From Ifrita kowaldi (taxonomy: Eukaryota > Chordata > Aves > Passeriformes > Cinclosomatidae), in NCBI GenBank assembly GCA_013398055.1, contig VZRS01000257.1, forward strand, positions 1-64,000: a stretch of DNA of 64,000 bases. The letters run 5' to 3'. The notes beneath the pieces were generated by a model. The model worked only from the letters and a program-made list of their open reading frames with translations. It was not told the DNA's origin and searched no databases. The position numbers and the translations under genes were made by a program. Shown here one piece after another: positions 56,101-64,000 of the stretch (positions within the stretch are counted from its first letter, which is position 1; each line of letters starts with the position of its first letter).

Positions 56101-56338
56101 CGAGCCCCACAGAAACACCAGGAGCATAGATGTCGATCCAGTAGATCCTCACCAGATCCTGGTCCCGCAGAGGAAGACCCCAGCATTCGGCTCCCCGCTG
56201 CAGCAGCCAGCAGACTTTCCCCACATGCCCAGGGAGCCCATGAGGATCAACCAGAACGACGTGGTGAACCCTGATGATCCCCATGCTATGATGGAGGCCA
56301 GGAGGTACCCAAGCCCCCGCTTTTACATCACGAGATAA
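52890..56338 (+). CDS. FGF23: Fibroblast growth factor 23, three coding exons
   Basis: Joining 52890-53118, 55322-55425 and 55901-56338 gives 771 nt, 256 residues plus TAA (human 251). FGF23 is an endocrine hormone, made mainly by bone in mammals, that acts through FGFR with alpha-Klotho to lower phosphate and calcitriol. A hydrophobic signal peptide (about 1-27, LLLLLCSLKASLA) precedes FPNSSPLL, where N30-S-S is an N-glycosylation sequon. The trefoil core spans about 34-170 and holds GAPHQTIYS, GRYLCMD and TLENGYDVY; C101 and C119 keep the spacing of the human disulphide. The proprotein-convertase motif R182-N-T-R185 precedes S186, with T184 at the position of the human O-glycosylated Thr. 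The C-tail carries two related motifs (about 187-206 and 230-250). The ATG context (CCACCATGG) is optimal. Confidence 0.96.
53970..54006. repeat. (TTG)n(TTA)n compound microsatellite
   Basis: A run of TGT units passes into ATT units with one C interruption, in FGF23 intron 1. Confidence 0.9.
54696..54975 (-). repeat. CR1 LINE, 3' end, in FGF23 intron 1
   Basis: The antisense tail 'aatcacagaatcacagact' leads into 'tgaggttggaaggcacc', 'gagggagactccacaccctc' and 'ctgggcaccactgaaaa'. It is a different subfamily from the 'gagcaagctgggatag' copies. Confidence 0.85.
54976..55275 (+). repeat. CR1 LINE, 3' end, in FGF23 intron 1
   Basis: The sense copy has 'tggaacagggcacccagag', 'aggtgctctctatcctggga' and 'actcccagaggtcacttcc', ending near 'gcatctgtggatctg'. 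It meets the antisense CR1 head to head and ends about 45 bp before FGF23 exon 2. Confidence 0.75.
55322..55425 (+). CDS. FGF23: FGF23 coding exon 2 (104 bp)
   Basis: It encodes residues 77-111 (SALMIKSEGAGSVIITGVKS...). Length and phase equal those of FGF6 exon 2. Acceptor 'gttctgaacag', donor GGCTCG|GTGAGT. Confidence 0.96.
55426..55900 (+). other. FGF23: FGF23 intron 2
   Basis: This is a 475-bp intron with no repeat recognised. It ends with 'ttttttcccctcag'. Confidence 0.75.
55901..56338 (+). CDS. FGF23: FGF23 coding exon 3 (terminal)
   Basis: It encodes residues 112-256: the end of the trefoil core (HYFSQEDCVF to SQFLSRRNEIPLFRFNTP), the RNTR cleavage motif and the C-terminal tail ending RFYITR, followed by TAA. 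Confidence 0.96.
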   Translation, partial: HYFSQEDCVFNHRTLENGYDVYQSPKHHFLVSLGRVKQAFSPGMNLPPYSQFLSRRNEIPLFRFNTPEPHRNTRSIDVDPVDPHQILVPQRKTPAFGSPLQQPADFPHMPREPMRINQNDVVNPDDPHAMMEARRYPSPRFYITR

Positions 56339-56844
56339 CTGCGGCCCCCGCGCTCACCAGGTGAAAACAGGGGCAAAAGGAACTGTCTGTCACACTCAGC
56401 CTGAATGACAAAGTGGCCCTTAGAAACCTGGGAGACGTTGGAAAAAGTTCCTTAGCTTCAAATCTTGTTTTGTCAGTAAACTGCCATCTGTAAGTACAAG
56501 TCGGATTTTTTCAGCTGGGGTCCTACTGGAAAGAAGATCCATCTTGAAAAGAATCCTTTTAGGGTCTGAATCACCTTAAGTTTGCATTAATGAGGAAAAC
56601 AAAAAAAAAGAAATCCCTTGTATGAAATGGGAAACTGATGTTATGTTACTGGTGTAGAAACCTGGAGCATCTGAGATTCCAGCGGAGACAGGGAATCCTC
56701 TTACTAGCACTATCCTGTCCAAGCACAGCAGACAAACTGCCAGGTGGTATGTTATTTTATTATATAAAAATTACCATATATGTCATGTATCCAGTATCTG
56801 AAGGGGTTACAAGGAAGCTGGAGAGGGCCTCTTCATCAGAAACT

Positions 56845-57105
56845 GCAGAGACAGGACAAGGGGGAATGTCTTCACACTGACAGGACTAGGTTTAGATTTG
56901 GTATCAGGAAGAAATTGTGAGGGTGGTGAGGCCCTGGCACAGATTGCCCAGAGAACCTGTGGCTGTCCCATGCCTGGAAGTGTCCAAGGCCAGGTTGGAT
57001 GGGGCTCTGAGCAAGCTGGGATAGTGGAAGGTGTCCCTGCCTATGGCAGGGGGTGGAAGTGGATGAGCCTTAAGGTCCCATCCAACCCATCCTGTGATTC
57101 TTTGG
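56845..57105 (+). repeat. CR1 LINE, 3' end, in FGF23 3' region
   Basis: 'gacaggacaagggggaatg', 'gaggccctggcacagattg' and 'gctctgagcaagctgggat', ending 'ccaacccatcctgtgattctt'. Confidence 0.87.
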
Positions 57106-57371
57106 TTTTAGCTTTTAAGTTGGAGCTTCATCCTCTCTTCACCCGTAAGAGTCAAAAAAAGGTCACTCTGCTGTACTAGGAGCAGCAGACATGGAAAACT
57201 GGAGGAACTGACAGGACAACAGCACAGGGTTAAAGGGTCCCTTAGAAAAAGAACAATTTCTGACACTGAATCCAAGCTGAGGTTTTGAAAAAAAGAGGAG
57301 AGTCTCACTCTCTCTCAAGTGCTTCTCTATCACAGTTCTACATTTACTAAATTCTAGCATCCCAATATGGA

Positions 57372-57377
57372 AATAAA
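57372..57377 (+). terminator. FGF23: Candidate proximal polyadenylation signal AATAAA
   Basis: A canonical hexamer about 1.0 kb after the FGF23 stop; its use cannot be judged from sequence. Confidence 0.35.
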
Positions 57378-58987
57378 GATCATTAGTTTTGCATATTTAC
57401 AACCCAGAGAGAATTACCAGGATTAATAATAATCTATAGTGTGTTAAACAGAACGGTTTGTTTTGCATAACACTGAACTCTACAGGGGGAAAAAATCAAA
57501 AAAGTTATCTTTTATAAGTATCAAACTATTACTATTTAGACTATAATGAAGACTCTTGTCTAATGAGTGAAAACTAGGTTTGTATTTAGAAATGGAATAT
57601 CCAATTAGCATCCATGTTTGTATTCAGTTCTGAGCAGGTATCTGATGCTTTATACTTGTAGGAGTGAAATTACTATTAATCAGGAGATCTCTAATGGTGA
57701 CAAAATCTTTTCCCTCCATTGCTTTACACTTTGGCTAAGTTCACTTTGAAAAAGCTATTCTTGACAAACTCTGCAGAAATCAGGTGCAAGGCACTGATGA
57801 GCAGCACAAAAATCCAGTGTATCAGAGATTTGAAAAAAGGTTTTTATTTTGTGGGGGTTTTTCTGTGTGTCAAGACACAAATTCTTCTGCTCTGTTTATT
57901 CAGAGTATTTATCAGCCTGACAACAATTTGAAGTGGTACACTGCTCCTCAGTGTGCTCATAGCAACATACAAAAAACATTAGGTTGGCTGCTGTTCTCTT
58001 TTTTCTTTCTCATGAAGTAGTTCACCGAAGCCACTGGAGTTACATCAGTGCAACAAAATCAAAATAAGACCCCCCCCCTCCCCCGCCTTGGTTCTTGCTT
58101 TCATTTAATTTTTTCTGGATTTAGCACAGCAGCAGGACTGCTGACAGCTTTTAAAATAATCTCTTTTTTCCCCCATATATGTATATGTACACAGTATCTC
58201 TTTATCTACCACATCCAACTCATGTTGGAAAAGTCATAGGTTCTGATTCTGCTCTTAGAATAGTTTTCCTACATGGAGAGACTCCTAATTAGTATAAATA
58301 CTTAGAAGCACAGGACAAGCCAAATGACCAGGATTAGTTCAAGAGTTCCATCTCTTGGAATTTGATTCTCTAAACTCATCGTGGTTTTGATTAATTTCTG
58401 AAGGAAAGGAGTGATTCTAATGAATTAAAGGAATTGCAGGCAGGCAGACAGTTGTGCTTTTTCTTGCTTATTCAAAATACAGCAAGACTTTTTAACTTGC
58501 TATCTATACAGTGGAGAGGTGTGATTTTATATATGTTCTAGTTCAATGATTTTACTTGATTCCTATACCATTATTCTTGGCTTTTGATCCTTGAGAACTC
58601 TGGACTTCAAGTACACCAGCGAAGTTTGCATTTTGCATTAATTGTCAGAAACTCCACAGAGCTCCTCTCTAGGACTCCGAGGCAACTGCCCTACAACAAC
58701 TGGAATCATTAAAAGCTCTGTCCACATTAAATTTTGATGGGAAATGTTGGTGGGGTTAAATCTACAGACCATCTCTATATTCCTACATTAGAAGAAAGTA
58801 AGTAGGGTTGCTCACTCTATCAGTAGCCAGGGGATAGATAAGCTAAGACTGAATACATGGTGGACTTTCCATCAAAAAACCATATTTGTAACTATAGGCA
58901 ACTGTATCAAAACTTAAAAGAATTTATTCAATGGAGATGCTGGCAACCACCAACTAGTAAGAAAGCATTACATATTTATGTCACAAT

Positions 58988-59003
58988 ATTTATTTATTTA
59001 TTT
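58988..59003 (+). promoter_or_regulatory. FGF23: AU-rich element (overlapping ATTTA)
   Basis: Three overlapping ATTTA pentamers lie in a short AT run about 85 bp before AATAAA. Such clusters destabilise mRNA in cytokine and growth-factor transcripts. Function here is inference. Confidence 0.45.
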
Positions 59004-59085
59004 GAGTGGGTCTTAAATCCCGCAGAATATTTATAAGTATTTATAATAATGTATTATAGAGATTATTTCATTTTATAAAAGTACC

Positions 59086-59091
59086 AATAAA
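59086..59091 (+). terminator. FGF23: Candidate distal polyadenylation signal AATAAA
   Basis: 'taccaataaactttt', with 'aaatggtggattctg' about 20-35 bp downstream as a possible GU-rich element. Confidence 0.5.
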
Positions 59092-59449
59092 CTTTTCCAT
59101 TCTCTCCAAATGGTGGATTCTGCATTCTCTGTTCAAGCCCCCGCTTGAGTGAACAAGTAAATAGTAGCAGCAGTGTCTGAAAATATTTGTGTGCTGCTGT
59201 CCCCTGTGACTTCCAGCCTCACAGGTTTCAGCTTCCTAGGTGTTTCATGCACTCCAAGTATAAGAGTTCTGTGAAAGATGATGAGAAAAACGGTGTCTTA
59301 GTAGGTCTAGACTGACCATGAAGGGATTTTCACCGCTATTGGGAAATGTCTTTTCCAAGCTATGAAAACCCACTGGTCTGTCAGTTCAGTCCTGCTGAGA
59401 ATTATTTGTGATCCTTGCTCAAAGAACTCAGGATAAAAGATACTTGGTA

Positions 59450-59757
59450 AATTAACAGCCTCTGCAGGGGGCGCTCCGAGCAGGGCCCAGGCTCTGCTCC
59501 GGGGGCCCCAGCAATGGCACCAGAGGAACAGGCAGGGACTGATCCCAGGAATTCCACCTGGACAGGAGGCAGAACTTCTGTCCTGTGCAGAGACTGAGCC
59601 CTGAGCCAGTCCAGAGATGGTGTGGAGTCTCCTCACTGGGGATATTTCAGAGCTGTCTGGACACAATCCTGTGCCCTGAGCTCTGGGATGGCCCTGCTGG
59701 AGCAGGGAGGTGGCACCAGATGAGCCACTGTCAGGGTCCAGCCTGACCCATTCTGTG
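59450..59757 (+). repeat. CR1 LINE, 3' end
   Basis: This is the sense-strand counterpart of the copy at 54696-54975: 'atggcaccagaggaacaggc', 'gagtctcctcactggggat' and 'ctgagctctgggatggccc', ending 'gacccattctgtgaa'. Confidence 0.8.
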
Positions 59758-60287
59758 AAGACTCAAGCAGTATTAAGATTGGAAGTTCATAATTTCCTCC
59801 TCTGCATGCTATTCTGCCCCACACAGTTATTGATGATGCCTTCTCACTAATATTTCCACATTTCTGTATTTTTATTCAAAGTCATTACAAAAAATTGCCC
59901 CCTGAGGGACTTAACTAGCAGCTTTATTCCAGGTCAGTGCTTAACCTTGGACATTACTGCTTCTATGCCCACTAATTCCTTGCATACCTACTTCACCCTT
60001 TTTTTTTCTCCTAAGCAACATTTATCTTTTCCAGCTCAGCTGATGGTTTCCATTGTGGCATTAAGCATTCAATTAAAATTCACCTAGATTGTATTTCGTT
60101 TTTCCCTTGCCTATACATTAGTTACCTCACCAAAGAACTACCCATTTAATCTAGTGTGAACTACTTATGGTAAATTCATTTAATTAGATTCCACGCTTCA
60201 TTTACCTCTCTTATCTGTAATTACTTTCTCCTTCAGAATTTGTTGCATTAACCCTCATTTAAATTTCTTTGGAGAAGTAGAATTAAG

Positions 60288-60382
60288 TTGTGTGATTCTT
60301 GGGACTGTCCTGTGCAGGGTCAGGAGCTGGACTCAGTGATTCTTGTGGGTCCCTTCCAACTCAGGATATTCCATTATTCTAG
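60288..60382 (+). repeat. CR1 LINE, short 3' tail
   Basis: 'tcttgggactgtcctgtgc' and 'gtgattcttgtgggtccctt', with 'ccaactcaggatattcc' at the end. Confidence 0.8.
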
Positions 60383-63300
60383 AACTAATTTTGTGATTCC
60401 TGCCCTTCTGAAATCAAACCTCCTTTTTTCGCCTCAACTTTTAAATTCAGTAAATTCACTTTTCAATGACGAGCTCTTCCAAAATACATTCAGGACTTAC
60501 TACAGTCAAGTCTGGTGCAGCACCCCGCTCCCATTCAGCTACGGCTGGATGACCCAACTGGGCCAGTTGGGAAAAGAAGGAAAGAGTATTACACTCAGTT
60601 ATGCCCCCAAAGGAGTTCTGCCTGGACCTCAGGTGCATTCCTTTTGTGACCAATAACAGCCTGCTCAAGATTCCAGGCTTTTATCCCAGTATCCTCCTGT
60701 GCCATACCCTCTGTGCCCTTGGGAGCCCTGCTGCCAGCCTCTGGCATTCAGGTAAGTAATCCATTGCCACACGGGGTCCCTGCAGCCCAGGAACCCCAGA
60801 GTTGTTGGCAGGTGACAGCAGAGCTGTCTGTCACACAGGAGACCCTCCTGAATGGCACTGGAGTCAACACACACACACATATCCCCCATGGTGGCTCTGC
60901 CATACCCACGGATGCCAGAAAAGCAGCTCACAAATCACTGTGCAGTTCATTCATGCCCATGAAGCTGCCATTTGCCTGGGATTACAAAGATCCAAAAACC
61001 TCAGGCTCATGGCCAAAGACCTCAAAAGCAGGACACATCTGGGGGAAATCTGACATATTTTAAGTCCGTGCATGTGGGCTGTGGATCTGAGGCAGCCAAA
61101 AGCTTGGATAGAGAATGCATCTGATTTTAATCCTGTTCTAAATGAGAAAAAAAAAAAAGGGAAAAACCTCCTCCTAATTGCAAAGGCAGGGCTATGTCTG
61201 GAAAACATCCTTCAACAGAGAACTGTGGGAATACAGAAAATATCTTTGCTTTAGAGGAGGGAAACTGGTACTACCAGAGCTCTCTACTCGACGGCTGCTC
61301 GGGGAGAGGCAGACCTGTGAGGAGATGTTGTTGGTGGAGCCAGCAACCATTGCCACTACTGAGTAATCCATCAAATATTTATGTTCTGTTACTATTCCTA
61401 ACAGACCCATCTATTGCTGCAGATCTCCTTTCCCATGATCCCGATAAACTGTACAGATTTACTGTACAAATGCACAAGAGTCACTTGACCAAAAAAATAT
61501 TTAGTCTCAGTGTTGATGTAAAAACTTAGAAAGAGGAGTACTATACATAGACCTAAAGAAAACAGCTTTTAGAATTAGCTTCAGAAGCTTTCAAAATTAG
61601 TGACTTTTTAATGCAGAGGGAATCTGACATCTGACACAACAAAGGAGAAGTAACAAGTGCAACTATTTTACTGCAGGCTACAGCTAGGCTGTTGTCCTGT
61701 CTCCAGCAACATCAAGAGCAGATACTGAGGGAAAAAGCACATCTGGGCAACTGCACGACACTCTTGACTGCTTGTACTCCCTTGGCCACTGGCAGATGTG
61801 TTTGCAGCATTTTAGTGTGTTTTACAAAGTCTGAATTGAGAGATTCTGATGTATTTTCACTGAAAAATGTGACTTCGTTAAGGTAGGAGCTGTGTAGAAA
61901 ACCTGAGTGGTTTCACCCTTTGGTATTCTTCCGTCACCACTGTACCATCTGCTTGCCCTATGTGAGAGTTACAAGAGGAAAGAATTTGGTAACAATAAGT
62001 TGAAGAAAACAATCACACAGGCTTTTTAGGCTGGGTCTAAATTTTAACAACCTATACATACAAAAAAAGAAGGTAAAGCATATTATAGAAGAAGAGTCAA
62101 AAATCCCTCTGGGAATAGTGTTACCCAAGCAGTGGCAAAGCATTTAACAAAGAGGTAGATGTTCTCCTAAATTATGGCATCATCAGCAAGAACAGAATAT
62201 TAATTACCTCCTTGAGAGCAGGCAAGAAAGAAAAAGAAACCTTTTAAAGTGAGAAGCACCCCAATCACTAGTGTGTTTTGAAATATCTGACGAACTGACA
62301 GACTTAGGGAGAAAAACGTGTCACATCTCCACTCATCCTCTCGCATTTTCAACTCCGTTAGCCTGGCTCCAAGAAGAATTGATGGAATGACTGGCAAAAT
62401 TCAGGACATGGCAATTCCAGGGGAGTTTCAGCTGTTTAAAGCATTGACAGGAAAATTCCCTGCTGTGTAAGTTGCCTGCCTGAAATAAACTGGCACTACC
62501 AGGGACAGGCAAATTCATAATGAAGTCCTGCCCCACTCTCCTACCATTAACTCTGTTAGAAGTCATAATTAAAGCTTTTCTATCTTCATTGGCTATGACC
62601 ATCAATTTAGTATCGAGGAGCCTTCTAGGAAGATGCATTTCACAAAGAGCTTGAGGAGTCCATGCAAAAGTCCATATTCCCATTTTATTCCCATTTTAGC
62701 TTCCCGTGAAGACTTATTTCCTTCAGTATATTGAGAAGGAATTATTTTACTATTGAAAAAGAGCTATGGACACTTTCAAGCAACATCAGCCCTAAGAATC
62801 TTTTTCACAGTAGAAGGCCAGCCTGGGGTTTTTCAGGAAGAAAAAAGAGGAAGTTATGTGATCTGAGCAATGCTTCACAGAGGAATATTAAGAAAGATTT
62901 TTACTTCAAAAGAAATACAGATGAAATGGGAGTTCTATTCAGGAGCCTTTAATTTTTTATTTTTTTGAAACAGGCTTAAAATATGCAAATGAAGAAAAAA
63001 TATGTGAATCTTATAAATAACATAAACCAGATAAACTCACACTGTAACACCACAAACACCCCAGTGGGGAAAGAATGCAGTATTAACACCAACAATCACC
63101 AAACAATCAAACTTGCCCCATTCTAGGCAAAAATATTAATAGAATCAAGTGCATGACTGCAGCTGACAGAAGGATTCCAGTCAGGTACAACTCGCTCCAG
63201 AAAGAAAATTCCTTTCCCAGAAAAGAGACCATTACTACATGCACATGAGGTTCCTTACGCTGCTCACAGCTTAAAAATAAATACTCTGTGTTTGTGTGCA

Positions 63301-64000
63301 GTGCTCTTCAACAAAGATCTTGACAACCTGAACAATTTCTTAGGAAATACTCCTGGCGAGGTAGGTTTATTATCATTCCCACTTTACAAATGGAAAGGAG
63401 TCTTGCCCAGAGTCTCACAGATACTCAGAGTCACATCCCCTGGCTCTGCACCAAACCTTTCCCACTGGGCAATGCTCCTTCCTAGGTTCTACTATTGCAT
63501 TCAAAAATTTATTTTAAGACATGTATGTTTCATATTACAATATAGCATTCTGTAATAAAACAAGACTACAGTATAGCTCAGCTTTGAGGTACCACTCCTC
63601 TCCCCTCCCCAAACCTTTCACTTGGAGGTAACCAAAATAATTATGGAGTAATGCAAAGGAGTTGTTTGAAATATGTGCTGTAGGAGCAGATATGCAAGTG
63701 ACGGGAAGTATTATGTTTCTGAGAACAGAGAATATTTGTTTTATTTTGCTACTGCCAACTTATACTGGGCACTAGGACCACGCAAATTGTGTTTTTTAAG
63801 ATGGCAAGCAGTTGCATGTCTCCCTTTTTGCAGTTTAGTGTCAGCAATTCCAGTCAATCCCAGTAATTACTACAGATACTTTTACCAAGCTTAGCAAAAT
63901 GGTGATCTAAACCCACTTTCCCCCCACAGAGACTCTTAAAACACTTTTGAAGCTACACATTCAGCTCCCACATCCACTAAGTGAGAGTCTTGGTTAAGAC

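Larger units (their letters stand above)
56339..59110 (+). other. FGF23: FGF23 probable 3' UTR
   Basis: This is the stretch from the stop to the best-looking polyadenylation signal (AATAAA at 59086). It contains a CR1 (56845-57105) and an AU-rich element just before the signal. An earlier AATAAA at 57372 could give a shorter form. Human FGF23 also has a 3' UTR of kilobase scale, but the extent here is inference. Confidence 0.5.
59120..64000. other. Sequence downstream of FGF23 with no recognised gene
   Basis: Apart from two CR1 fragments and a short (CA)n run at about 60870, I see no exon with splice sites and recognisable protein on either strand. From human gene order TIGAR would come next, converging on the minus strand, and its 3' UTR could extend here unseen. 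Confidence 0.6.

Noticed and set aside
59120..64000. Search for TIGAR exons on the minus strand, expected next from human gene order.
   Set aside because: None of the phosphoglycerate-mutase-like motifs (RHGE/RHGQ start, SHGxxxR) or a fitting terminal exon was seen; the gene probably lies beyond the window.

Overview
This is a vertebrate, almost certainly avian, genomic window. It holds at least 20 CR1 non-LTR retrotransposon fragments, several still ending in the CR1 tail (ATTCTATG/TTCTGTGA-like repeats), and its genes are spliced with canonical GT-AG introns. Gene order and orientation match the conserved block RAD51AP1 - C12orf4 - FGF6 - FGF23 known from human 12p13. No bacterial, phage, CRISPR or transferred system is present. 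I found no new biological system and do not claim one.

Layout. At 1-905 an older minus-strand CR1 is split by a younger plus-strand CR1. A CpG-rich promoter follows at about 940-1340. It appears bidirectional: a 20-nt minus-strand segment fits the first coding exon of RAD51AP1, and the plus strand gives the 5' exon of the C12orf4 orthologue. C12orf4 runs on + through 13 coding exons (2377-21175). All exon phases join, giving 550 residues, and a polyadenylation signal lies at 21310. From 21.3 to 36.0 kb is a gene-free interval with CR1 fragments and simple repeats. FGF6 (three coding exons, 36231-39747, 206 aa) and FGF23 (three coding exons, 52890-56338, 256 aa) follow on +, each with a TATA-like promoter and the 104-bp middle exon typical of FGF genes. 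A probable distal FGF23 polyadenylation signal is at 59086. No gene is recognisable from 59.1 to 64 kb; from synteny, TIGAR would be expected beyond on the minus strand.

How the genes work. RAD51AP1 supports homologous recombination. C12orf4 is a cytoplasmic DUF2362 protein. FGF6 is a secreted, heparin-binding, muscle-associated FGF. FGF23 is the endocrine phosphate and vitamin D hormone. FGF6 and FGF23 are tandem paralogous neighbours; C12orf4 is next to them by ancient synteny, not by shared pathway.

Points most worth a second look: two single-N joins flanked by near-identical direct copies (878 bp in a C12orf4 intron, about 139 bp just after the FGF6 stop), which look like false assembly duplications; the RAD51AP1/C12orf4 divergent promoter; a strong-context upstream ORF overlapping the FGF6 start; and a duplicated motif in the FGF23 C-terminal tail downstream of a conserved RXXR cleavage site.
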